DNA of 64,000 nucleotides from Lusitaniella coriacea LEGE 07157 (GTDB lineage Bacteria > Cyanobacteriota > Cyanobacteriia > Cyanobacteriales > Spirulinaceae): contig NZ_JADEWZ010000016.1 of NCBI RefSeq assembly GCF_015207425.1, positions 1-64,000 of the forward strand, in the 5' to 3' direction. The notes under the pieces were generated by a model. It had not been told where the DNA came from and ran no database searches. It was given only the letters and a program-made list of their open reading frames with translations. Position numbers and translations under genes: made by a program. Shown piece by piece: positions 37,554-46,400 of this stretch (positions are counted from its first letter, which is position 1; the number at the start of each line of letters is the position of its first letter).

Positions 37554-38638
37554 CCACTGGTGAGTCGCGTCCAATAGCGTTCGTAAAGTTCGCTAATTGA
37601 GTCGCCAACAGGAGCAATTCCTTCGCAAAGACCGAGTCCGGGATCGGGGGGAAACAGACTAACATTATCCTGTATTTCAGGGGGCAAAAGCTCGAATGCC
37701 GAGCGAATCGGCGTAGCAAAGCTGAGACGCTCGCAAATTTGCGCGGCAATATCCGGTTGTAGCATAAAATTAATCCAGGCATAGGCTCCGGCAATATTGG
37801 GCGCAGTGCGAGGAATCACGAGAGTATCGGTGAACAACGAAGACCCACTTAACGGCAAAACGTACTCTAAATCTTCATTTTCTGGCATGGCTTCATTGGC
37901 ATCGGAAGAGTAGCACATTGCCACGAGTAAATCCCCGCTTAAAATTTGGTTGCGCCACGCATCAGAAGTAAAGGACGCGATCGCGGGTTTTAACACCCTC
38001 AACTTATCATAAGCGGCTTCAATCTCATCAGGATTAGTTGAATTGTAAGAATAGCCCAAAGATCGCAGCGTTGCACCCATCACCTCCCGAACATCATTGA
38101 GCAACGTCATCCGCTTCGACAACTCCCCTTGATGCTCCCACAAATAATCCCAATCCTGGGGAATTTCCCCCAACTTTGCTTTGTTATAAATTAACCCCGT
38201 CGTTCCCCAACTCAACGGAACGCTATAGCGATTGCCGGGATCGTAAATTGGATTTTGGAAGCGCTCAAACAGTTGGTCTAACCCGACAACTTGCGATTTA
38301 TCCAACTCAATCAATAACCCCAACGCCGCCATCTTCTGCACCATATAGTCAGAAGGATAAATAATGCTGTATGCCCCACCTCCACTTGCTTGCAGTCGCG
38401 CTAACATCGCCTCATTGGAATCAAACACGTCCGCAATGACCCGAATCCCCGTCTCTTCCCTAAAACGCGCCAGCAAGTCATCATCGGTATAACCCGCCCA
38501 CGTATAAAGATAAAGTTCGTCCGCCGAATCCTGAGCTGTTGCTGTTGTATTGATACTGGCTAGCGTCCAACCGCACCCCGATAGTGCGAGTCCGGAAAAC
38601 GCAGCAGACGATACTTGTAAAAATTGACGACGATCCAC
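37550..38638 (-). CDS. PotD-like polyamine-type substrate-binding lipoprotein
   Basis: This is an extracellular solute-binding protein of ABC transporters, 362 residues, resembling the spermidine/putrescine-binding PotD/PotF group. The N-terminus combines a twin-arginine-like start (MDRRQFLQVSS) with a lipobox LALSGC, so it is probably exported and lipid-anchored in the periplasm. The mature part begins ELYLYTWAGYTDDDLLARF and has VIADVFDSNEAMLARL, YSIIYPSDYMV and VPLSWGTTGLIYNKAK, typical of PotD. No permease or ATPase gene is adjacent. GTG 38638 is the only start before the signal sequence. Its stop codon lies in a dispersed repeat. Ligand specificity is not proven. Confidence 0.88.
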   Translation of the reverse strand: MDRRQFLQVSSAAFSGLALSGCGWTLASINTTATAQDSADELYLYTWAGYTDDDLLARFREETGIRVIADVFDSNEAMLARLQASGGGAYSIIYPSDYMVQKMAALGLLIELDKSQVVGLDQLFERFQNPIYDPGNRYSVPLSWGTTGLIYNKAKLGEIPQDWDYLWEHQGELSKRMTLLNDVREVMGATLRSLGYSYNSTNPDEIEAAYDKLRVLKPAIASFTSDAWRNQILSGDLLVAMCYSSDANEAMPENEDLEYVLPLSGSSLFTDTLVIPRTAPNIAGAYAWINFMLQPDIAAQICERLSFATPIRSAFELLPPEIQDNVSLFPPDPGLGLCEGIAPVGDSISELYERYWTRLTSG

Positions 38639-38804
38639 GGTGGTTTGTTATGAGGTTACAATTCAACGAAGGCTGACTTCTTTTATAGCGTTTATCCATC
38701 ATTAGGTACATTCATCTGTTCCCTAATTCCCTTCAGCCTCAAGTTTTATACCTCACCAGAGTGAGAATTGCTATATTCAAAAGCCAAAAGCTGAATGCTT
38801 GCCT

Positions 38805-39668
38805 ATGACTTGGTTTTTATTCGCATTCGCTACCGCTTTCTTTGAATCGTTGAGGGACGTTTTGAATAAATATACCCTCAAAAACGCAAACGAATATGCC
38901 GTTGCTCTAGGGTTAAACGGCTTTAGCGCACTGTTTTTACTATCGCTACTCCCCACTGCTGGCATTCCCATCATCGGTCAACAATTTTGGCTGGCTTTAG
39001 GATTTGGAGCGAGTTTAAACGCCATTGCTTACATCATTTTTATCAAAGCGATTAAACTATCAGATTTATCGAAAATTGCACCTCTGACAACATTTACGCC
39101 GTTATTCCTGTTAATTACGTCTCCGGTTCTGGTGGGCGAGTTTCCTAATGGGAAAGGTTTGCTGGGAATTTTGCTTGTGGTGATAGGGGCTTATACCCTC
39201 AATATTCGCCAACTGCACAAGGGCTTTTTTGCGCCGTTCCAAGCACTGTGGCAGGATCGGGGGGCAAAGTTTGTTTTGGGGGTTGCGTTTTTGTGGAGTC
39301 TCACCTCAAATTTTGACAAGATTGGCGTACAAAATTCTTCGCCGATTTTTTGGGCATTTGCCAATTACAGTGCGATTACCGTGTTGATTGTGCCAATGGC
39401 ACTTTATCAAAGGAACGCGCGATCGCGCCAAGGGTGGAATTTTTCAAGAACTTCTATCTTAATCGGTCTGTGTAACGCGATCGCGGTAGCCTGTCAAATG
39501 AACGCGATGAGCTTGACCCTAGTGGCTTACACCATCGCCATAAAACGAACCAGCGCGGTATTTAGCGTTCTGTTTGGTCATTTCCTTTTTAAGGAAAAAG
39601 GACTAAGGGAAAGACTTGTGGGTGCGGCGATTATGGTGATGGGGGTTGTGGCGATTGCCCTCTCTTGA
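38805..39668 (+). CDS. EamA/DMT-family transporter
   Basis: This 287-residue integral membrane protein has about ten hydrophobic segments arranged as two EamA repeats (residues about 1-135 and 150-287). Members of the drug/metabolite transporter superfamily export amino acids, sugars or other small molecules; the substrate here is unknown. It begins MTWFLFAFATAFFESLRDVL and ends with the second-repeat pieces AIKRTSAVFSVLFGHFLFKE and GAAIMVMGVVAIALS. ATG 38805 is preferred over the TTG at 38799. Its last 38 bp overlap the convergent dehydrogenase-like gene. Confidence 0.85.
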   Translation: MTWFLFAFATAFFESLRDVLNKYTLKNANEYAVALGLNGFSALFLLSLLPTAGIPIIGQQFWLALGFGASLNAIAYIIFIKAIKLSDLSKIAPLTTFTPLFLLITSPVLVGEFPNGKGLLGILLVVIGAYTLNIRQLHKGFFAPFQALWQDRGAKFVLGVAFLWSLTSNFDKIGVQNSSPIFWAFANYSAITVLIVPMALYQRNARSRQGWNFSRTSILIGLCNAIAVACQMNAMSLTLVAYTIAIKRTSAVFSVLFGHFLFKEKGLRERLVGAAIMVMGVVAIALS

Positions 39669-40758
39669 CCGATTGCGCCGACTGTTGAATCATCAATCCG
39701 CGACTCTCCATTGCTCGCTCGAACAAATCCGTAGGAAGTGCCTGCTCGATAGACCACAAACCCGGTTTTTTCAGAGTTCCATCCAACACCAACTGAGCCA
39801 CAGATCCCGTTCCCATCCCGGCTGAAACCGCCGTATTTTTGTGAACGAAGGTCGAACAGTGGGTCGTTGCTTGCCCGTTCTTCCTGCCGCGAATTTCCGC
39901 ACGCATCGCCACCCCAACACCGCTAAAGCGATCCGTGACTGCGGTCATTGCATAGGAAACGTGGGAAAAAAACTCAATTCCCTTGGGACTTTCAACCCAA
40001 GACGCGGGGAAAATATGAGCGGTAATCCAAGTCAGGTGATTGTAGAGATCGGGAATCGAACCAAACTTGGTAATGACATTCTTCACCCCTGGAAATGACT
40101 CGGCAAATGTATAGGTTTCCGGCACGTCAAACCAGTAAACGCCCGTTTTCCCGTAGGGTTGAGGAAATTCAATAGTTTCTCGTTCCGTATAGGGTAAAAC
40201 CGACTGCCACTGACCATTACGCCAAGCCTCAAAGGGTTGACGCAGCCCCAAAAATGTCGTTCGCATCACCGTTATCCCCGCACCGCCAGACCCCGCCACC
40301 ACATAACTCAGATGAATCGTATCGGCACTGTCGAGTTGTTCGACCCCTTGGCGCACCATACTGTTAGAAATTCCAGGGAAAATTCCAGTATTAAGAATTG
40401 CGGTAATTCCCGCCTCTGCTGCCGCTTCTCGATAGGCAACAACTTTTTGAAAGAAGGAACGATGGTCGCTGACATCTAAGTAATTTACGCCTTCTTCGAT
40501 ACAAATTTTCAGCACTCGCCCGTCTCTGTGATGAAAAGGGCCCGCGCAATGAACGACTAAATGGCAATTTTTAATGGCTTGGCGCAATCGGGGAATATCT
40601 TCTAGGTTTAGGGGCAAAAATTGTAGCGGAGAGTCGAGAGGCGCGCGCAAACTTCGTCCCGTAACGGTAATTTCTGCTGAGGTGTAGGTGGCTAAATCTC
40701 GCGCAACGCTACTGCCGATGCGCCCTTGACCGCCTAAAATTAAAACGCGATGAGTCAC
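39631..40758 (-). CDS. Saccharopine dehydrogenase-like NAD(P)-binding protein
   Basis: This 375-residue protein has an N-terminal Rossmann fold (RVLILGGQGRIGSSVARDLA, then ITVTGRS) and the saccharopine-dehydrogenase-type CHLVVHCAGPFHHRDGRVL segment. The middle resembles carotenoid/short saccharopine-like reductases (ITAILNTGIFPGISNSMVRQ, VVAGSGGAGITV). It may be a reductase of an unknown metabolite. GTG 40758 is the start. The last dozen residues (SVKRGQSPQPPSP) are encoded opposite the end of the EamA gene in a 38-bp tail-to-tail overlap, so this tail may be a recent extension. Confidence 0.82.
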   Translation of the reverse strand: MTHRVLILGGQGRIGSSVARDLATYTSAEITVTGRSLRAPLDSPLQFLPLNLEDIPRLRQAIKNCHLVVHCAGPFHHRDGRVLKICIEEGVNYLDVSDHRSFFQKVVAYREAAAEAGITAILNTGIFPGISNSMVRQGVEQLDSADTIHLSYVVAGSGGAGITVMRTTFLGLRQPFEAWRNGQWQSVLPYTERETIEFPQPYGKTGVYWFDVPETYTFAESFPGVKNVITKFGSIPDLYNHLTWITAHIFPASWVESPKGIEFFSHVSYAMTAVTDRFSGVGVAMRAEIRGRKNGQATTHCSTFVHKNTAVSAGMGTGSVAQLVLDGTLKKPGLWSIEQALPTDLFERAMESRGLMIQQSAQSVKRGQSPQPPSP

Positions 40759-40776
40759 TTCAATTATTAGTTATCA

Positions 40777-41010
40777 GGGAACAGGGAATAGGGAATAGGG
40801 AATAGAATATCTCCCCGTCACCCCAATTGCGAATTGAGGTTTCCTCAGCATATCCAATCGAGCTGTTGGTAATTGTCACCCTGTCCCTGTGTCTGTCAAT
40901 ACCTATCAATTAGAAACTCAATGCCACTAAGAGTACTTCAATCAATAAACTATCCCACAACCTATCTTCCTCACCCCGTCACCCCGTCACCCTGTCACCC
41001 CGTCTGTCTA
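40777..41010. repeat. Heptamer and CCCCGTCA simple-repeat region
   Basis: GGGAACA plus three GGGAATA copies occupy 40777-40804. The motifs CACCCCGTCACCCCGTCACC lie near 40975-41010. Between them no gene is seen. The same simple-repeat families occur at 32261, 37330 and 43261. Confidence 0.8.
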
Positions 41011-41042
41011 ACACTATTGAACAAGTTTTTCTTTGGGGTACT

Positions 41043-41885
41043 TTAAGCGGGTTCCCAACACTCAGAACGAATGAGGCGAATTTGCGCGAGGGCAAAAACC
41101 GCAGGGATAATGCGACCGTAGTTGGTGGCGATCGTTTTCCAGCCTAATTCTGCGAAGAACGTTGTCCAGAGGATGGGACCAAGGACGGTAAACATCGTGC
41201 GAACTGCCCCTTGACGCGCTGCCGCTATTGCCATTCCCCGCCTTGCAGTTTGGAGGGCAAGCTGATTGTGTAATTGTGTAGCTGCGGCTGCACCACCACG
41301 CACGAGGGTTGTTTTTGCCACTTGATACTTGGCGAAGTAGAGGGCAAATTCTTTGGCGATTTGTTTGAGGAGTAGGGGTTTGAGAATTGAATTGACCGCT
41401 AAGATGCTGCTGCCTTTGAGGAGGAGATTGATGGGGTTATGTTGGAGTTTGGCGGGAAGGGGTTCGGAGTAGTTCGATCGCGCGAGGGATTTTTGCACGC
41501 GCCGGGTTAATGACTGCTGTTGAGCGGCTGGGAGGCGCTTCCAGGCACGACTGACTAAGTTGAGAAAAATTTCTGCTTCTAAATCCAGCGCGGTCATTTG
41601 CTGGGAATAGGGAATTTTGAGGTAGCGGCAAATGCGCAGCAGTATGTCTCGATAGCTGACATCTTGGGTGCGTCCTTTGAGGACGGTTATCCCGTCTGCG
41701 GCGAGATAGCGAAATCTTTCTTCGATGCCATCTAACCAAGCGTCGCGATCGCGGCTTTGCACCTCAATAATCTCTGGGGTGTGAATATAATCGAGGGGAT
41801 TGAGTTTGCGACAAAAAAGAATTTGCGTTAATTGCTGGAGTTCTTCTTCTGTTGCCAAATCTAAGGCGATCCTCAGTTCGTCCAC
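41043..41885 (-). CDS. YaaW-family protein
   Basis: This 280-residue protein resembles the YaaW (UPF0174) family, which is of unknown function. The N-terminal part is helical and charged (DELRIALDLATEEELQQLTQ, ILFCRKLNPLDYI), the middle contains YRDILLRICRYLKIPYSQ, and the C-terminus has hydrophobic stretches (GGAAAATQLHN, TMFTVLGPILWTTFFAELGW) that could associate with a membrane. GTG 41885 begins MDELRIALDL, the normal family start. A possible small gene lies just upstream on the same strand. Confidence 0.72.
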   Translation of the reverse strand: MDELRIALDLATEEELQQLTQILFCRKLNPLDYIHTPEIIEVQSRDRDAWLDGIEERFRYLAADGITVLKGRTQDVSYRDILLRICRYLKIPYSQQMTALDLEAEIFLNLVSRAWKRLPAAQQQSLTRRVQKSLARSNYSEPLPAKLQHNPINLLLKGSSILAVNSILKPLLLKQIAKEFALYFAKYQVAKTTLVRGGAAAATQLHNQLALQTARRGMAIAAARQGAVRTMFTVLGPILWTTFFAELGWKTIATNYGRIIPAVFALAQIRLIRSECWEPA

Positions 41886-41926
41886 CGTCTTTTATCCTCC
41901 AAACACCAAACTGTGTTGCCTAACGT

Positions 41927-42094
41927 TCACCATTCTACTAGAATCTGAAACTTTGACTCAGGTGAGATAATTTCCTTCTCGACGCATACAATTATTTCTT
42001 TACCTGTCACTTCAAATACCGACACAAAAAGCCTCAGCTTTTCTTTTGTATTGTTTAAAGTAAAAATATACTCCTCTAGCAACATCCTTGCCAT
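41927..42094 (-). CDS. Possible 55-residue small protein
   Basis: This open frame starts at ATG 42094 with AGAAGGG about seven bases upstream and reads MARMLLEEYIFTLNNTKEKL, then a strand-rich, acidic remainder. Its start overlaps the start of the divergent GerMN gene in a single CATG (42092-42095). It lies 41 bp before the YaaW gene on the same strand. No family is recognised. If it is not real, this stretch is simply the divergent promoter region. Confidence 0.35.
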   Translation of the reverse strand: MARMLLEEYIFTLNNTKEKLRLFVSVFEVTGKEIIVCVEKEIISPESKFQILVEW

Positions 42095-43175
42095 GTTTAG
42101 CCCTTCTCGCCTCCCGTTGTTTTCTTTAGGCATTCTTTTGATTGCGATGAGTTTGGGTTCCTGCGTTGACAGCAGTAACAACGAGCCTGCATCCCCCTCT
42201 TCTTCCGCGACAGATGTGAGTTCGGGGGATACAGAAACGACCGATTCCCCTCAAAATTGGACGGGTTTGGAAGAGGAGGCGGGAAAGAAATATCGGATTA
42301 AGGTCTTTTTTCCCAAACGCAGCCAAAATACGGCACGCTTGGATTACGTGGAACCCGTTTGGAGAGAGACAGACAGCCAAGGGGTTGCTCAGTACGCGAT
42401 CGCGCAATTGCTTCGAGGACCCCAACCCGACGAACAAAAATTGGGCTTAACCCCGGCATTACAACTCACAGGTGCATCTAACTGCGGTAGCGATTTCAAG
42501 ATTTCAATTGCGGATAAAGTGGCACGATTGCAAATTTGTCGTTCTGTCGTATCTGCGGGAGTTGGGGACGATGCGCGAGCCAATAGCGCGATCGCGGCAA
42601 CCCTCAAACAATTCCCTACTATTAATACTGCGATTATTCTTGACAAAAATGGCAATTGCCTTGGCGACTTGAGCGGCGAAAATCGCTGCTTGAAACAACT
42701 ACAACAACCCTTAACCACAGCCTCAAAACTCACCCTTACCAGTCTTGGTGCAATCTCCGTTGGTGCAACCATCAAAGAAGCCTCTCAAGCCTCTGGGGTG
42801 AAATTCGCAAACCAACCCAGTGGCGGAGAAGAGTATGGTTGCGCGTACTATCAGCTTGAAGGACAACTCAAAGACGTATCCTTGATGGTCACAGAAGGTA
42901 AAATTTCGCGCATCGATATCGACTCAAAACAGATTAAAACCCTAAGCGGTGCGGGAATTGGCGACACAGAAGCCAAAATCAAAGAATTATATTCCGGGCA
43001 AATCGAAACAGAACCTCACGAATACATTCCCGGCGGCAAATACTTAATTTTCATCCCCAAGGATGCGTCGGAACAGAACTATCGCGTTATTTTTGAAACC
43101 AACGAACAAGGTATCGTCACGCGATTCAGAAGCGGGAAACTGCCGGAAGTGACCTATGTGGAAGGATGTGTGTAA
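42093..43175 (+). CDS. GerMN-domain lipoprotein
   Basis: This 360-residue lipoprotein has a signal peptide with lipobox SLGSC near residue 23 and a Ser/Asp/Thr-rich linker. A GerMN (sporulation/germination) domain lies at about residues 65-190 (KYRIKVFFPKRSQNTARLDY, AQYAIAQLLRGPQPDEQKLG, TIKQFP-type segment). The C-terminal domain of about 150 residues has GAGIGDTEAKIKELYSG and an unassigned beta-rich fold. GerMN domains occur widely outside spore formers, often near peptidoglycan functions; the role here is unknown. ATG 42093 gives a compact signal peptide; the frame is open to 42051. The stop codon lies in the dispersed repeat at 43172. Confidence 0.82.
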   Translation: MFSPSRLPLFSLGILLIAMSLGSCVDSSNNEPASPSSSATDVSSGDTETTDSPQNWTGLEEEAGKKYRIKVFFPKRSQNTARLDYVEPVWRETDSQGVAQYAIAQLLRGPQPDEQKLGLTPALQLTGASNCGSDFKISIADKVARLQICRSVVSAGVGDDARANSAIAATLKQFPTINTAIILDKNGNCLGDLSGENRCLKQLQQPLTTASKLTLTSLGAISVGATIKEASQASGVKFANQPSGGEEYGCAYYQLEGQLKDVSLMVTEGKISRIDIDSKQIKTLSGAGIGDTEAKIKELYSGQIETEPHEYIPGGKYLIFIPKDASEQNYRVIFETNEQGIVTRFRSGKLPEVTYVEGCV

Positions 43176-43197
43176 GCTTTTATGCATTTAAATTGTG
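43172..43197 (+). repeat. Post-stop dispersed repeat, copy 3
   Basis: It reads GTAAGCTTTTATGCATTTAA then ATTGTG, and its TAA (43173-43175) is the stop codon of the GerMN gene. It is in the same orientation relative to the gene as copies 1 and 2. Confidence 0.6.
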
Positions 43198-43260
43198 ACT
43201 TACGCTTAATGTGTATTAAAAGCTAAAACCCTTACTCTGCGGTAATTTCTTCTTACTCTT

Positions 43261-43292
43261 CCCTGTTCCCTGTTCCCTGTTCCCTATTCCCT
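43261..43292. repeat. TGTTCCC heptamer array
   Basis: Tandem TGTTCCC and TATTCCC units (complement of GGGAACA/GGGAATA) lie between the GerMN and haemagglutinin-like genes. The rest of 43198-43449 has no gene; TAGGATATCAGAC near 43337 is the only other feature noted. Confidence 0.85.
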
Positions 43293-43449
43293 CGTCCCAG
43301 TAAGGGTTTCAGGGTGTTCACCTCAGGCGTGACTTAGGATATCAGACTCAATCTTTCGCCCGCGATCGTGTTAAGTTCAATTGCGTAACTCTTGGTATTT
43401 TCGGTACTTTCAGATAACTTCTAGAAATTAGAATCTCTGTATCTACCCC

Positions 43450-46400
43450 ATGAAGTTCCGCTTTTTTCTCCCTCCAACGGGAATAAGTATTGAGTCATCC
43501 TCTCGAAAGCAACGCGGCTGGATTCAGTGTAAACACGGTCATTTCAAGTCGTATTTTCTGAAGATACTCGAAATTGCTGAATACTTACTCCTAGCAAGCG
43601 GTTTGAGCGGACAAAGCGTTGAAGCTCAACTGATTCCCGACAATACTTTGGATGCAGAAAATTCTATTGTCACCCCATTGGATGGGTTGCGCCGTGTGGA
43701 TGGCGGTGCGGTGCGGGGAATTAACTTATTCCACAGTTTCCTGGAATTTAACGTCAGCAATGGAGGGAGCGTTTATTTTGCCAACCCCACAGGAATTGAA
43801 AACATTCTCACCCGCGTTACGGGAAGCAATTCCTCCAATATTTTGGGGACGTTGGGGGTGTTAGGAAATGCCAATTTATTTTTGCTCAATCCCAACGGAA
43901 TTTATTTTGGAGCCAATTCGCGCTTAGATGTAAGCGGTTCGTTTCTCGCAACGACAGCGGACGGCATTCAGCTTGGGGATAGCGGTTACTTTAGCGCCAC
44001 AGATATACCGGGTTCTCAACTCCTTTCCGTGCAACCGGGAGCATTATTTACCAATGCGCTGCGCAATTGGACGGCGCAGATTAACAATCAAGGAAATTTA
44101 AGCGTCGGTGCGGGACAAACCCTAACATTATTTGCCGATGAAACCATTAATAGCGGTTCTCTGACTGCGCCGGGAGGGACAGTGCGAGTATTAGGCGATC
44201 GCGTGACGCTCCTTTTTCCCGGTAAAATAGATGTCTCCAGTCCGTTTGGTGGCGGGACTGCGTTGATTGGTGGCGATTACCAAGGACAAGGAACCATTCC
44301 CACAGCGAGGGAAACGTTTGTGGGGTCGGGAGTGACGATTAACGCTGATGGCTTGAATGCTGGGGATGGGGGAAAGGTAATTGTTTGGTCTGACGAATCG
44401 ACGGAATTTTTGGGAAGCATCAGCGCGCGCGGCGGCGAATTGGGGGGAAATGGCGGCTTTGCGGAGGTTTCTGGTTTAAAAACCTTGAATTTCCAGGGAC
44501 AGGTGGATACCCTCGCGCCTAATGGCAATCCGGGAATGTTGCTCTTAGATCCGACGAATATTACTGTAATAAATGGTGCGGGAACGTTTACGGATCTGAC
44601 TCAGGTGGATAATACTGCCGATCCGGATATCGGTGCAAATACAATCGATGTGGCGCTGATTAACAACGCAGCCACGAACGTCACCCTACAAGCCACGAAT
44701 GATATTAATTTCAACGCTGTAATTACCATGACAACTCCTGGCGTTGGACTCGCGGCGCAAGCGGGGAGCGATATTGCAGTGAATCAGTCCATCTCAACCA
44801 CAGGCGGTGCAGTCACCCTCGATGCGGGTCAAAATATTGCGTTGAATAATGGCGCAGAAATCAACACCTTTCCCACGGTTGGCGGTACGGGAGGAGATGT
44901 AACGCTCAATGCAGGTTCGAGCGTCACTTTGAATGCCAACAGTCGGATTAATACGGGTTTTCCGGATTTGAATGCACCCATTGACGGTCAAGCGGGGAAT
45001 ATAAGTATTATCGGGCGCGATCGCGTGTCTTTAACCAACAGCGAAGTAACAGCAAGAAGTTTCAACGATACAGTCGATCCCGATAACTTCACCACAGTTG
45101 AGATTGCAGCATCCCAAGGCTCCGTTTTCTTCGATAATTCAACTACAAGCGCCACCAATCTCGGTGCGGGTTTTGCCGGAGACGTAAATATTAGCGGACG
45201 GGATACCATTTCCATCGTCAATGGAAGCGGAGTCTTTAGTAATGGACGATTGGGACGTATCTTCATCGGTAGCACGTCAGCATTTCCCAATTCAATCTCC
45301 CCTAACCGCGTGGAAATCGCTTCTGGCAGTACGATATTCGCTTCCAATTTAGCCAGTGGCGCGCCTGCGGGTAACCCTATTAGAGCAGGAGATATTAGGA
45401 TTAACGCCTTGAGCGAAATTCTTGTAGATAGTTCGGTCGTTCGTACTTCTACTGCGCGGAGGGGAGATGCGGGACGAATCGTCCTGGAAAGCGAAGCAGG
45501 AGAAATTTTGGTTAATAATAGTCTCATTTCTAGTGAGGTCGCCAATATCGGCATCGGAGATGCGGGAATTGTCGGTCTTTTTGCCAATTCGCTTGCAGCA
45601 CGACGAAGTAATATTGCCGCAGGAACTTCCGGACAAGGCGATGCAGGGGGAATCCTAGTACAGGTAAGCGATGCGGTTTTCCTCAGCGACGAAACCACCC
45701 TCAGAAGCAACGTCGAGCAAGGGGGTATGGGAGATGGCGGATTGATTGCCATTGAAGGACGTTCTTTAACAATGACAGGTGGCGCTCAAATTCAATCAGC
45801 AGTATTTCGAGCAGACAATAACAATCCAGGAGGACGGGGAAATGGCGGCGGTATTCTTGTTGAAACAACAGATTCAGTTAACCTAATTGGTTTCAGTCGC
45901 AATCCTTTTTTGAGAACTGGACTGTTTGCCAGTACAGAAGAAGGAGCAGTCGGTAGCGGTGGCAATATTATTGTGGAAACGAATAACTTGCTCGTTCTCG
46001 ATGGCGCGATTATTAATGCTCAAACCCAAAATGCTAATAATGCAGGAAACATTTTTTTGAATTTGGATGGCATTTTGTTCGTTGAAGATTTTGGATTAAT
46101 TACCACTTCTGGATTGTCTACTGGAGATCCGGGGAATATTTTTATTACAGCAAGAGGATTGTTATTAGATAGAGGCGGACGAATTGAGGCGATTAGCAAC
46201 TCCGGTCGCAATGCCGATATCTTTTTAGTGTTGGATGTTGGCGCGCTCTTATTTCGAGATAGTGCCATCACCACAGAAGCGCGCAACGACGGTTCGGGAG
46301 GAAATATTGAGATTTTTGCAGGTGTTGCCGTCCTTGCTAACTTTATTAACAACGGCGATATTGTTGCCAATGCTTTTGCGGGTTCGGGGGGAAGCGTTGC

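Noticed and set aside
44988-45752. A 254-codon minus-strand frame inside the second exoprotein gene
   Set aside because: Antisense of the repetitive beta-helix coding region with Pro/Leu/Ser-rich composition and no domain.
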